Part shown: piece by piece, positions 10,826 to 21,534 of the stretch
Position numbering within the stretch: the stretch's first letter is position 1
Layout of the letters: each line of letters starts with the position of its first letter
Assembly: GCA_963971225.1 (NCBI GenBank)
Contig: OZ020268.1
Location: forward strand, 108,592,830 to 108,656,829
DNA from: Melieria omissa
Lineage: Eukaryota > Arthropoda > Insecta > Diptera > Ulidiidae
DNA length: 64,000 bases
Direction of reading: 5' to 3'
Notes under the pieces: generated by a model
Seen by the model: the letters and a program-made list of their open reading frames with translations, nothing else
Told to the model about the DNA's origin: nothing
Databases searched by the model: none
Position numbers and translations under genes: made by a program

Positions 10826-11020
10826 TTAAATTTAAAAATAAATTCATTAAAAATTTATTAATTCATTAAATTCTAGACATCTTAACTTTGGTCCAAAACA
10901 GTTCTGTTTCAAACCCTTCTCACCTAAATTAAGACTCATTTTTTTATGTACCAACTTGTCCCCATGGAGAACTAAAATTCCTAGGCTCTTCTTCTCTATT
11001 GCACCGCTTAACCAGACTTT
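10826..11020. repeat. Direct repeat R2 (about 195 bp), right of the piggyBac-like copy
   Basis: This is the partner of R1 (10256-10436). It begins at the TTAA that bounds the piggyBac-like element, which suggests the element inserted at the start of this unit. It carries about 25 bp not present in R1 (around 10920-10945). Confidence 0.65.
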
Positions 11021-13848
11021 AAACTTCAGATAACAGAAAAATAGTAAGTAGTAGTGAAGTAATAAATAGTAATTTATATTGAATTTTTTGCGATTGTAAA
11101 GTGAAACTTTACCTTTTTGTGCTAATCTTAGTTTTTTTCAGATGAAATCTGTCACTTTAAATTTCCTTAACAAATGCATCTTTTCATACATTCAAAAGCC
11201 AGTTTAGACATTAGGGATAACCTTAGTGCTAAATAAATATCATCATAAATCAATTGAAGCATTCAAAACATATTCCGAAAACTGCAGAGTGCATCATAGA
11301 TTCGTTTCTTTCGAGAAGATGCCAGTTCAATTGCAACTGCTTTCAAAAAATTTGTAGAGTACATTGTCTTTTTATTTAGTATTTCGAACCTACCCCAATT
11401 GATTAAACTTTAGTTAAATCAATAACGATTTTGATATTAAAAAAAACAACAAAAATTCGTTGGACTGCAAAACATTTAATATTCATAATTTTTAGCATTA
11501 CCACCATTACTGATTTTTTTTGTGCAGCCAACGAGTGAGAAGCAAAGCTTAATTGCTTTTTCAATTTTTTTCACGCCTCAACCAGCTGCTGTCAATGCAA
11601 TGAGTCAACAACAACAACAAAACACGCACACACATAAATACTATATTTGCACATCAGTGAATGCCCATGCAAGTAGGAATGTATGCACATATATGATGTG
11701 TGTGTGTGTGTGTGCTTTGTTAACATTTATTCGGCGTTTTGGTTGCCTTTCACATACCCACACACAAACACACACAGATATTGACACACAGCCTCATGCA
11801 GTCGCTGCACTGTTTGTATGCAGATGTTGTAATGCAATAATAATAAATAATAACATCAGTTGAATAAACAAAAGCTGGCCGCGTGCGGCATGTAACGTTT
11901 TAATTACGAAAATATTTTTACTCCCTGAACATAATAAAATGCAAACACAAAAACACAAACACAAAACAAAATACGCACGCAAATTCATATAACATTTTTT
12001 TCGTACAATGTGTGCTGCCGAAATTCGCGTGCAATGTTGCCGTTGCCGCAGGCCGGAGGCCGACAGCGGAAACGAATTGAAATTGTGAAGGTTATCTGTT
12101 GGTGCGCCCGGGGGGATCATGCTGAGCCTTGAATAAATAATTACATGAATGCTCGATGTTATATAATACGAACGTTTATTTGTATTATTATTACTATGTA
12201 TATTTGTTTTTGTTGTTTTTGTGTGGTTTTTATTGCTTTTCATTACCGTTGCAATATACCTTCAAGCGGCAGGCAGTTTTAATATATCATAGCATACTAG
12301 ACATTTAATGGTGTATGCGCCTAAAGGTATGTCACAATAAAGATGATTTCCAAATAACGCACAGGTAATTTAAGATTATGATTGTTGATATGATTTATTT
12401 GGTATTTAATTATTTATAGAGTACAAGTAAAAGCATAAAAAGGCTTTAATGACTTCGACTTGAGCTAGATACATAATTTGAGATTGTAAATATGTACTTG
12501 TTTTACTATTTTACGTGTATTTTATAAAATCAAAAAGAAATAAATAAAATAATAATAATAATCAAATAAAAAACCAGCAAAGTAACTTGGTGTTTCTGGA
12601 TTCTGCTCCATATAAAGAGGATGACTGCCTGTACAAATAGTTGCGAAGGAAAGGAATAGTGGAAGAGAAGCCAGAAAGGTTGAGAAGTAGTAAAAAAATA
12701 AAGAGTTCGAGTGGCGCCATGGAAAAGGAAGCGCCGAAGACAACATACAATAACAATCAATAACACATATCATGACTGTATTTCATACAAAGAAAATTCA
12801 TTGCCATTAGAAGATAAGAGGCCTAACACGAGGCCAAGGAGACAAAGTTGAGGAAGAGAGAATCAGCAATGGACAGAGAGGGCCACAATTATAATTGAGA
12901 TACAATCGGTGTTCGTTGGCCAGTCATTGGAATCAAGCAAGGCTGTCATTCTAAGTTAAGGACAACGCGTCGTTGCAATTTTATAGCTTTCAGACCATTC
13001 AAATGCATCAAAATTGTTTTATTAATGAAGTAAAAGTTTAATACGAGTTTTTCTTAGTACGATAGCAATGGAGTATTTTAAACCTCCGCAAAGCATGTAA
13101 TGCCGCGTATTTATTTACATTAATTGAAAGTGCTACATGCCAACTTAATTAATATGAATAATAATACACCGTTTTTTCCAAACTTGCGTTTTTATTTTAA
13201 AATTTGTTTCCTGGAAGTAAAAGATTGCTTATGCGAATTGAATGGCATTGGAAATAGAGAAGTAGAAGTTTGCAATTGTTTCAATAATATTTTACAATTT
13301 TAAAACCGCAATTATTTAATGAGAGCATTTTCTTTTCATTAGTTTAGTGTTGCTGTTTCTATGAATGTATTCCTGGATTTAGACATTAAATAGCCTAAAG
13401 AAAAGCTCTTCATGATATCTTTGAACGAATTTAATCAAACATCAAAACAAAAAAAGGAATACTCTTAGGTAATTTCAGCCACACATTTGGTCTTTGAATC
13501 GTAGTTGAATCTCCTTTGTAGTTGCTCGTAATTTTAAGCATCAATTACATTAAGCTTTTCCTCTGAAAGATATTTGAATTCAAGATAATTTCTTGTGCTG
13601 CTATCATGAAATGAAATGAAAATGAACTCTAATGAAATTCAGTTAGTACACTCTGTATTACTCTTTCTTCTTGATTAAAAAGTTGTCGGAATTTACTCAC
13701 TCAATTAAAACTAAACATTTATTATTTAACATTGATGTTATTCCTTTCCCAGTAATGCCTCAGCCAGGCACTTAGCTTCCGGAAAATATTCTTCAAAAAT
13801 GATGTTATGCTCTTCTTCTTTGAATATTTTAAAATTTTCATATAAACA
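11021..13848. other. Non-coding DNA with simple repeats
   Basis: No gene recognised. It holds a (TG)n run at about 11696-11714, CA-rich DNA at 11757-11790, CAAAA-type repeats at 11942-11975 and an AAT run near 12548. Long frames on both strands at 11522-12243 and 12522-12773 are products of these low-complexity tracts and show no domain. Confidence 0.45.
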
Positions 13849-13927
13849 TACCAGATATATCAGTATGAAGTGAGCCCTTTTTTGCGAAAATAAAATACTA
13901 ATTTTTAATGGGAAAGTAAAACAAACT

Positions 13928-14929
13928 TTATTCAAAGTATTGGCCATTGCTAGCCACACATTTTGTCCATCTTTCAGGCAATTTGTGGACACCGCGCCAA
14001 TAGAATTGTTTGTCTTTTGAAGCAAACCAATCAGACACCCAAAAAGGAAGTCGAACCTCTTAGGAATCGAAGTGCTGCTCAGCCAATGCGTGTCCCATCG
14101 ATGAAAACAAATGGTAGTCGGAAGGAGCCAAGTCTGGTGCAGCTCCCTGCCAAGTGCTTTGATTGTATCCTGAACTGGTCTTGCTTTGTGTGTAGGTGCA
14201 TTGTCATGTAGCAAAATTACCTTTCCGTGTCTTCTGGCCCATTCTGATCGTTTTTCGATCAATGCATGGTGCAAATTGATCATGTGCTGTCGGTAGCGAT
14301 CAGTATTAACGGTTTCGGCAGGTTTTAACCAGTCGCAATACACCACGCCACTCTGGTCCCACCAAACACACAGCATTGTCTTCTTGCCGAATCGGTCTGG
14401 TTTTGCAGTCGATGTTGAAGGTTGTCCCGGATTAACCCATGATTTTTTCCGTTTAAGATTCTTAAAATAGATCATTTTTCATCGCCAGTAACAATTCGAT
14501 GCAAAATTAATTTTCTTTCGTGTCTTTGTTTTTTCGGTTTTCCATCTGCCTTTCATTCAATTCATGTGGCACCCATTTTCCACACTTTTGGATCTTTCCC
14601 ATAGCTTTTAAACGGGCAGAAATTGTTGCTTGTGCAACATTTAACATTTCTGCCATTTTCTTTTGACTCAAAGTGTCATCTTTGTCCAATATCGTTTGTA
14701 ATTCGGCGTCTTCAAACTTTTTTGGTGGTCTTCCAAGTTCTTCATTTCTTACATCAAAATCATTATTTCTGAACCGTTGAAACCATCTTTTTCAAGTTGC
14801 TCGTGATAAAGCATGATCACCATATGCCTCGACAAGCGTTCAATGCGACTCTGCAGCACTTTTATTCAATTGAAAACAAAAAATTAATGCTTTCCGCAAA
14901 TCATCACTATCTGGTACAAAACTCGACAT
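13928..14929 (-). pseudogene. Mariner transposase pseudogene (D,D34D type) of the outer element
   Basis: The relic starts at ATG 14929 (MSSFVPDSDDLRKALIFCFQ) and ends at the TAA at 13930-13928 after ERWTKCVASNGQYFE. In between are an N-terminal HTH, MAEMLNVAQATISARLKAMG and WVPHEL. The first catalytic Asp lies in VTGDEK (Asp codon at 14481-14483), the second in LLHDNAPTH, and the third in PDLAPSDYHLF. All three aspartates survive, but in different frames. One base is lost just after GDEK, and a small deletion removes the HPPYS segment. The enzyme is therefore dead. The sequence resembles cecropia-like mariners more than the irritans type; subfamily placement is tentative. Confidence 0.88.
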
Positions 14930-14988
14930 TTTTAACACGATTAAAAAATATGATGTTGTTTGTTCAATGGCGTGATGTATACTAAATA

Positions 14989-16282
14989 ACACTTCGTTCA
15001 ATAATGTGTGTGACTGACACATAGATGGCGGTACTAATACTAAATCAATATTTTTTTTCGAAATTGTGAACCTTTTTAGGCTTACTGTCAAAATTATATG
15101 TCAATCCGTCCATTAGTTTACAAGTTACAGTGCTTTAAGTGACACTACTTTTGAGTTTTCAAAAAAAATGAATTCAAAGCAATTCCGTGTGCTGATTTAT
15201 CATTGTTTTTTAATGAAAAAAAATACTGTTCAATGCCAGGAATGGCTTGAAAAACATTATTCGGACTCTGCTCCATCAAAAAGAACCATTTGTTATTGGT
15301 ATGCCGAATTCAAACGTGGTCGTACAGACACCGATGACATTCCATCTACTGGACGGCCAAATGACGCTGTTATTCCGGAAAACGTTGAAAAAACACTGAA
15401 AATCATTATGTCCGACCGTAAAGTGAAAGTGGGGGAGATTGCTGACATTCTAAAGATATCAGCAGGCAGTGTACACACCATAATACACGAACATTTGGTT
15501 ATGAAAAAGGTGTTTTCGAAATGGGTGCCGCGTTTGCTCACACCGGAGCAAAAACAACAACGAATCGATGATTCAAAGAGCTGTTTGGAAATGTTTACGC
15601 GCAACAAGTCGGAGTTTTTGCGTCGGTACATCACAATGGATGAAACATGGATCCACCATTTCACTCCAGAGTCAAATCGGCAGTCTGCTGAGTGGCATGC
15701 AACCGGTGAAAGCCGCCCAAAGCGTCCAAAGGCACAAACATCGGCTGGCAAGGTTATGGCTTCAGTATTTTGGGATGTGCACGGAATAATATTCATCGAC
15801 TATCTTGAGAAAGGGAAAACAATCAATAGCGACTATTATATAGCGTTGTTGGAAGGTTTGAAAGGAGAAATCGCGATTAATCGGCCCCATATGAAGAAGA
15901 AAAAAGTGTTGTTTCACCAAGACAATGCACCGTGTCACAAGTCGATGAAAACGATGGCAAAAATGCATGAATTGGGCTTCGAATTGCTTCCTCATCCCCC
16001 GTATTCTCCAGATCTGGCCCCCAGCGACTACTGGCTCTTCGCAGACCTCAAAAAGATGCTCCGTGGTAAGAGATTTGGCTCAAATGATGAAGTAATCGCC
16101 GAAACTAACGCCTATTTTGAAGGCAAAGAAAAATCGTTCTACAAAGGCGGTATCGAAAGATTGGAAAAGCGTTGGAATGATTGTATCTCCCTAAAAGGGG
16201 ACTATGTTGATGAATAAAAACGAATTTTGGCAAAAAAAATGTGTTTTAATTAGTTAGTCACACACATTATTGAACGAAGTGT
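14989..16282 (+). mobile_element. Complete irritans-type mariner with perfect TIRs
   Basis: A 1294-bp element with 27-bp terminal inverted repeats that are identical at both ends (14989-15015 and 16256-16282; each starts ACACTTCGTTCAATAATGTG). TA lies directly outside both ends (14987-14988 and 16283-16284). One uninterrupted transposase frame occupies the inside. Perfect repeats and an open frame imply a recent insertion. The target is the 5' UTR of an older mariner. Confidence 0.95.
15168..16217 (+). CDS. Mariner transposase, irritans subfamily, intact
   Basis: A 349-residue transposase, the usual length (Himar1 is 348). The N-terminal half (1-about 115) holds two helix-turn-helix regions for binding the terminal repeats; the linker has WVPRLL at 119-124 (family WVPHEL). 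The catalytic triad is Asp158 (in TMDETW), Asp252 (in HQDNAPCHK) and Asp287 (in YSPDLAPSDYWL). The spacing between the last two is 34 residues, the D,D34D signature of mariners. Long stretches match Himar1-like enzymes, for example GKVMASVFWD and IIFIDYLEKGKTINSDYY. The ATG at 15168 gives the usual start, 153 bp inside the left repeat. The enzyme cuts and pastes its own element at TA. No stop, frameshift or missing catalytic residue is seen; activity is inference. Confidence 0.96.
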   Translation: MNSKQFRVLIYHCFLMKKNTVQCQEWLEKHYSDSAPSKRTICYWYAEFKRGRTDTDDIPSTGRPNDAVIPENVEKTLKIIMSDRKVKVGEIADILKISAGSVHTIIHEHLVMKKVFSKWVPRLLTPEQKQQRIDDSKSCLEMFTRNKSEFLRRYITMDETWIHHFTPESNRQSAEWHATGESRPKRPKAQTSAGKVMASVFWDVHGIIFIDYLEKGKTINSDYYIALLEGLKGEIAINRPHMKKKKVLFHQDNAPCHKSMKTMAKMHELGFELLPHPPYSPDLAPSDYWLFADLKKMLRGKRFGSNDEVIAETNAYFEGKEKSFYKGGIERLEKRWNDCISLKGDYVDE

Positions 16283-16398
16283 TATGCTTGACAGATGTCA
16301 TAGCAACAAAACAAAAAAAATTAAGGCTCGTTCACAACAAATATTCCCTATCGAGACATTTGTATCTTGAGGCTCACTTCATACTGATATACCTGGTA

Positions 16399-17459
16399 CA
16401 TACATACTTTCATATGTATATCAGTCACTGAAACATAAAAATGTCAAACCCAAAGACGAATAATAAAACACCAACTTCAATTTAAGTACCAAAAGTTCAA
16501 AATTTTTGAAATTTGTTACAAAATATTTTCGCATACGTTCAACAATTGTAAAATTTTGAATTTCATGACATGTCAAGTTACAATTTTTCATCCTCCACAA
16601 TTTGGCGTTTGCCCTTTAACCTTTTGTCATTATTGTTGTTGCTGTCGACGCCCACTTCCGTTTGGGCCATTAAAATAATATACAAAAAGCGCAAATGTTC
16701 GCTGCAAAGTTGGCTCCATCGAGCAATGCCGCCTCGTCGCCTCGCCGCAACCACTTACAATTAATGTCTGACAATTGCCAGCAACAGTGGCCAGCGAACG
16801 CTGCCAGCCAACCAGCCAGCCGAGTACTTAATGCGATAAAAAGCAATTGACAATTATGCGAAAATAACAACAACCATTACAATGCAAAGGCGCCCATTAT
16901 GGCAATGTGACAAGCTGCCGCACCATAAATAGCAAAATAATAGCAATTGAAAATACGAATACAATTTCGCCAACAATAGTGGCCATTGAAATTGTCCGAA
17001 CAAGGCGCTAAGACTTGGCGTCTACACTACGAAAGCCATTTCAACGAACATTATACGCGCAACTTTCTGGCATTGAATTTTACGCGGACATTTATTTTAA
17101 TGTAACATGAAAATTTTTTAGGTAAACGACAAGTCGAGTATTTCATTTCCGTGCCACAAACGAGATCCCATTGATTTTTCGACACTTGGGCAGCACTCGA
17201 CAGAGAAAGAGCCCAAGTGCAATAAATTAATGATAAGAATCTGCGGAAATAATTTAAATATTTTAGAAATATTTTTGCTAAATGACCCCGAGACCAGTGT
17301 GAATAGAAATAGCACAATTTTCAACAAGAGTGCCAACCTCGTGGCCAATGCCGATGGCATTGACGTCAATTGATGTCAATGCTGCCTGGAAGGAGAGTTT
17401 GCCAAATGGTTTTGGTGGCAAATGACGGCAAGACGAAGTAGAGACGCAGAGACTTGCAG
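16399..17459. other. Non-coding DNA
   Basis: No gene recognised. GC-richer at about 16700-16830 (CCAGCCAACCAGCCAGCC-like composition), otherwise AT-rich. Frames on the minus strand at 17051-17369 have no domain. Confidence 0.4.
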
Positions 17460-17716
17460 TGACTACGGTGTCACATCGAGGCTGTCCGATATACTTTTGA
17501 AGTTGTCAAGGAATTCATCCACCTTGGCACCACCGTAAACAGAGAGAAAGCGAAGGATTACTCTTGGCAATTGAGTAGCAGAGACCACGCTTGACAGACA
17601 AAACATGCACTCCAAAGGACAATCATTCTCATTTATGGTAGGAAACCATGGACATTGGACATTGAAGCAAAACAACATACCGACCCTTGGGAGCATCGAG
17701 AGGAAGGTTATTTGTT
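17460..17716 (+). pseudogene. RTE retrotransposon scrap (post-RT region)
   Basis: The DNA aligns with 32500-32800 of the RTE copy. Matching blocks are GAAGTTGTCAAGGAATTC, CACCTTGGCACCACCGT, AAGCGAAGGATTACTCTTG, GCAATTGAG-AGTAGAGACC and GAGAGGAAGGT. In protein terms this is the EVVKEFVYLGTAIN ... IKRRITLANRC segment after the RT domain. It is heavily decayed with many indels, and no ends are visible. Confidence 0.7.
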
Positions 17717-19045
17717 TTCAAGATGTACCTACAGTTAAAATTTTATGTTTGTAGCTCCAAAAGTTTACCAGGCTGAAAGCTTGAAAAAAGTCTGGTGTGC
17801 ATATATTTGGGATATATTTTGCATATTTTTTGCATATTTCGGGCATATTTTGTGCATATAGATCCAATACCCAGTCATTACTGTCCTTCGCCTGTTGGAT
17901 TTCTGCCTCATTCCCAGACAAACATGCAGCGCGCGTGTTTCATCTTCAACTCATTACATCAGCAACCTTCATTAACTCAATCTGTCCAACGGAAACCCAG
18001 TAATAATCTTAGTTTCTGTTGAATTAATTTGGTGTACTAACCAACAAAAGACAAATCGTTTCCAAGAAGGAAAGGCAATTTTGTCTGCCTTTTCTTATCA
18101 AACATATAAAACAGAAAACATCTGAAATGTAAGCAGACATCGAATTACAAGAAAAATTGTTTAAAAAATAATAATGTACCTATTAAAAAATAAAAATCTT
18201 AAAAATGAAATAATTGAAATCACAGTAATTTTTTTTTATATATTTTCATTTTCCAGCGACAGTGGCCACATCATTCAAGTAAATACTGAAATCCTTACAA
18301 AAACTTTTTATAAATTGTATCCAAGTTGTAGGTTTCTCCATTTCAATTACCAGATTTCCAGCCTTCCGATATGATCTTTCTATCTCTTTATACAATTTGA
18401 TTTTTTTCAAAAATCTCTGTCTTTCTGTCTCTTTATTTTTGTATGATTTACATCCTTCAATCGATTTGATTTTTCCAACGTGGACAGTGCACAGTGACAT
18501 TCGGAAAGAATTTTTGGTGGAAGGTAAAATTATAAGAAGAAAAAGTCGAATTGGCACTTGAGGGAACTGAATGATAGGTGTGTGTGGAGGATTTGAAGCA
18601 GTCCGCAATTCGATGGCGAACTCTTTTAGCCAACCTAGGCCCGTTCTTATGAGTTAACTGTAAGGTTTAATTTTACTGAGATTGTAAAGTAAAAAAATTT
18701 ATTACAGAATCAAATATTTGTAGAATAGATTTTCTTTTACAACAGTAATTCTGTTTCAAAATTGATTATGTTTATAACTGTTTGCTGATTGTATGTAATC
18801 TTTCTTTTCCACTCGAACTCCTCCATCATCTATGATTTGAGTGCAACTAATGAAGGCAATACGAGACTTGGTCACCACAAACGTCAAGAAACAGTCTGAC
18901 AGGCTGTTCAGAAGGATATTTGACAGCAGCTTGCAACATTTTGATAACGTCTTGAAATGATTAATCGATAATGTCCTAGAATTATTGGTGTAGACTGCTC
19001 ATCGTCTGCTCTGGGCCATCTTTATACCCAACAACTTGCAAAAAA
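17717..19045. other. Non-coding DNA with an unassigned minus-strand frame
   Basis: It contains a run of TTTGCATATTT-like motifs at 17800-17860. A 120-codon minus-strand frame (18608-18246) ends EMEKPTTWIQFIKSFCKDFS ... and shows no family I recognise. It could belong to the copia-like remnant to the right, but nothing proves it. Confidence 0.3.
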
Positions 19046-19267
19046 TCAGCACTTTCCTTGAAAGTCCTCGAGGCAATGCTCATTTGTAAAATCTTTATAC
19101 TCAGCAGAATAGTTGATAACGTCTTCTGGTTTTATCCATTTTACGTCTTCCACGGCTTCCGGCCTCTCTGCTGAAATCATATACGTTTCGTCTTTGTGCT
19201 CCCACAGATCCGCGTCCACAAGGACACTGCGCATATGATGTCATCCATTGTAGTTATGTTCCTCCAT
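19046..19267 (-). pseudogene. Start of a copia-like gag, broken
   Basis: The minus-strand ATG at 19267 opens MEEHNYNG, then an in-frame TGA where copia-type gags have Trp, then HHMRSVLVDADLWEHKDETY and VEDVKWIKPEDVI, to a stop at 19046. Ty1/copia gags begin with the pattern NYxxWxxxMRxxLxxxDLW, which this matches apart from the stop. A copia-type primer-binding site sits about 85 bp upstream (19353-19366), in the expected order. Protease, integrase and RT were not found downstream, so only the 5' end of the internal region survives. Confidence 0.6.
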
Positions 19268-19352
19268 TTTTTCAATATGGTAAAACGATGATATATCTTA
19301 TTTTATTTTCTCTCGTTGCAAACCATAAATTTTCTGTTTTTGTTCTAGGAGC

Positions 19353-19366
19353 CTGGACCCATAACT
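19353..19366 (-). other. Copia-type primer-binding site (internal initiator tRNA-Met)
   Basis: On the minus strand the sequence is AGTTATGGGTCCAG. Copia elements prime reverse transcription with the anticodon-arm half of initiator tRNA-Met, whose complement is GGTTATGGGCCCAG; 12 of 14 bases agree. Its position between the presumed LTR remnant (to the right) and the gag start supports the call. The LTR cannot be delimited, because a TTAA element interrupts the region at 19412. Confidence 0.6.
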
Positions 19367-19411
19367 TGCTATTGATTTTGCACAATCACCTCCTGACACT
19401 TCAAACATTAA

Positions 19412-19922
19412 CCCTTCGATGCATGATTTAATTTCCGTGAAGAAAAAAGTTTTTTGTTATATGTTGCTTGTTTGATTTTGATGGTAAAAATGAAATTTTG
19501 TTGAATTCCTGTATCTATGAAAGAAGTTTTGCGGCCATTTTCCGTATCCTGATGAGAGCGCTACCGCCGAAATGAAAATTGGCTTTATCAATATTTTAGT
19601 GTTGACAACTACGGGGAGTCGAACAGAGGTCAGACGTCACTGTATACTCGTGATTTAACGTACTAAACAGCTGAGCGACGGCGATCACCATATCACCATC
19701 GCCATCAATAACCAAAATTATTTCACCAAATCGAAACACTTGTTGCTTTTTCAATTCTTTTGCGCATACTTTCAATGTTAATCACAAAATTCCGTTAGTA
19801 TTCAATTGGTTTAACTTAAAAGATGCAACTGAAGAATGAAAGACTGTAAAATGCTGAAAAGAATAGTTGTCAAATCTATGAAATGTTAACATTGCATATA
19901 TGCAATGCCATGCAGCGAAGGG
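19412..19922. mobile_element. TTAA-flanked piggyBac-like MITE, family 2
   Basis: Inverted ends are CCCTTCGATGCATG (19412 onward) and, on the minus strand from 19922, CCCTTCGCTGCATG; one mismatch in 14. TTAA flanks both ends (19408-19411 and 19923-19926). It has no transposase. The 511 bp include a tRNA-derived SINE (about 19505-19690). It lies in or beside the copia-like element's LTR side. Confidence 0.8.
19505..19690 (-). mobile_element. tRNA-derived SINE, family A, nested copy
   Basis: The minus strand reads a tRNA-like head: A-box-like CGCTCAGCTGT (19667-19678) and B-box-like TGTTCGACTCC (19615-19625). A body follows that is related to the SINE at 45184-45478: a shared CAACACT-AAAA segment, TTTCATTTCGGCGG versus TTTCTTTCGGCGG, then CTCTCA-CAGGA. 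The copy is diverged and its 3' end is unclear. Confidence 0.6.
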
Positions 19923-20157
19923 TTAAATTTATAATTTCATTTTATAAATTTTTCACATACGTAAATTTTTTACAATTTTCTCTCTCTACGCACCTCTACA
20001 CCATAAAATTCAATTAAACATTGAAAATATATTTGAAATTCAGAAAGCGAAATTGTTTAAACATTTGATTGCTGAGATTCAAGAAAAAAAATTATTAAAT
20101 ACAAATAATTCTACTAAAAAAAAACAAACACAAAGATCTTACATTCCAGTACTGGAC

Positions 20158-20242
20158 ATCCTGAAACAAAGTCTTCTTCTTCTTATTGACTGGCACGACA
20201 GCCCGATTACGAGACTAAGGTCTAGCTATCCTGAAACAAAGT
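20158..20242 (-). mobile_element. 5'-truncated SINE family A insertion with 15-bp target duplication
   Basis: The 15-bp direct repeat ATCCTGAAACAAAGT occurs at 20158-20172 and 20228-20242. Between them, 55 bp match the 3' end of the SINE at 45184-45478 (forward TGACTGGCACGACAG, ATTACGAGACTAAGGTCTAG). The complementary A/G-rich tail (CTTCTTCTTCTTATT) lies on the left, so the insert is on the minus strand. A tail, severe 5' truncation and a target duplication are hallmarks of LINE-driven retroposition. Confidence 0.88.
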
Positions 20243-20583
20243 ACAATTATAATAATCAAAAATATCTGAACAATGCCATCACAGTGAAAAACTTACTTAA
20301 GAAAAAAGCAAATTTAAAAAACTAAAATTTCTATTTTTTTGTTTTATTGCTTTATGTTTGTTTGTATTTTTTTTTATTTTAAATTTTGAAAAATCCCCAG
20401 CTGTTTAACTCCCGAATATTGAACGGTTAAAAAACTTGCTACTGTAAATGACAAAAAATATTCTTCTATTCGAAAGAGTAAACTCGCCACTGCGAAACAG
20501 TTTAATTTTAATTTTTTAATTTTAGTTTCTAACTGTATAACTGACTCCAGTAGTTAAGCACCATGGTGCAAATATGTACATAC

Positions 20584-21534
20584 TAGGGATAGCAATTTTT
20601 TGCCATTTTGCGATCCCGGGATTTTCGGGATTGAAAAGTCAAATCCCGGGATCCCGGGATTTAATCCCGGTATTCAAATAACAAATTTTTTTAATAAAAC
20701 AATTTTACCAAATTGCATAAATACTTGTTTATAATATATTTACCATAAAAATGGACACAGTTTAATCACATTTGGGGTAGTTTTAAGATTTTGTATCTTG
20801 AATTTAATCACATTGTAAGGCGGAAAGGGAGGCAGTCGGTGTTGAGTCGTCGAAGTGGTTGGTTGTGTGCGGCACATCACCAAAATCCAGTTGTCATTTA
20901 CAATCAGTTGTCAATTACATTCAAAATTGTCAGTTTAAATTTAAATCAAATAAATAAACATAGTCATCCTTGACAACATTTTGTTTAACTTAAAAGTTTT
21001 TCATTTGACATTTAACTTCAGTTTGATAACATTTTGTTTTATCCAAAAATGACACTTAAACATAACTTATTGCTTTGCATCAAATGTATCATAAAGTACA
21101 TATATACGCATATTTGATAAAAAAAATAAAATAGTTAATTTGTTAGTACTTTTAGTTTTCGATAAAAAAGTTAAGCGTTGTGATTCACTAAAAACTGAGA
21201 TCTTAAAAATACTAAGGCATTAAATGTTTTGCCCTCTAATCTAGAGCGAAATTTATTGCAAATAAACCCTGCTGAGAGAAAACATCTTTCAGATTCAACA
21301 CTTGCTGGTTGAATGCTTAGTAAATAATTATAAGCCTTTTGCAAAAGACGCCCTCTATCCCCTCCCTCCTCCTTCAGATAAGGAATTGGGTTTTTGTGCT
21401 TTTAAATTTATTTCATTTGAACTTTGAAGCATCTTTTGCAATCCCGAAAATCCCGGGATTAAAAGATCTGAATCCCGGGATTTTCGGGACTGGAAAAAGT
21501 CCGGGATCCCGGGATCCCGGGATTGCGATGCCTA
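20584..21534 (-). mobile_element. hAT element, internally deleted, with 8-bp target duplication
   Basis: The 8-bp duplication GTACATAC flanks the element exactly (20576-20583 and 21535-21542). Terminal repeats are TAGGGATAGCAA at the left and TAGGCATCGCAATCC on the minus strand at the right. Both subterminal regions are packed with CCCGGGAT and ATTTTCGGGA motifs, likely transposase-binding repeats. At 951 bp it is far shorter than an autonomous hAT (about 2.5 kb or more). It keeps the 3' end of the transposase gene on the minus strand. Confidence 0.92.
21171..21370 (-). pseudogene. hAT transposase C-terminal dimerisation domain
   Basis: The minus-strand frame ending at the TAA at 21173-21171 reads RLLQKAYNYLLSIQPASVES, then ERCFLSAGFICNKFRSRLEG and KTFNALVFLRSQF. 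This is the hAT C-terminal dimerisation signature (family form P-A/T-SVxSERxFSxAG ... RSRL ... LxFLRS). No start codon or DDE/RW catalytic part is present; the rest was lost by internal deletion. It lies correctly oriented within the hAT element at 20584-21534. Confidence 0.88.

Larger units (their letters stand above)
13851..16396 (-). mobile_element. Old mariner element, split by a younger mariner
   Basis: Inverted repeats bound the element. The left end (13851 onward) begins CCAGATATATCAGTATGAAG and the right end (16396 on the minus strand) begins CCAGGTATATCAGTATGAAG, one mismatch in the first 26 bp. TA lies directly outside each end (13849-13850 and 16397-16398). Subtracting the inserted element (14989-16282 plus its TA) leaves 1250 bp, a normal mariner length. 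The transposase relic is on the minus strand. The insertion lies upstream of its start codon, in the 5' UTR. Confidence 0.92.

Noticed and set aside
15293..15796. 167-codon minus-strand frame inside the mariner
   Set aside because: Antisense shadow of the transposase frame.
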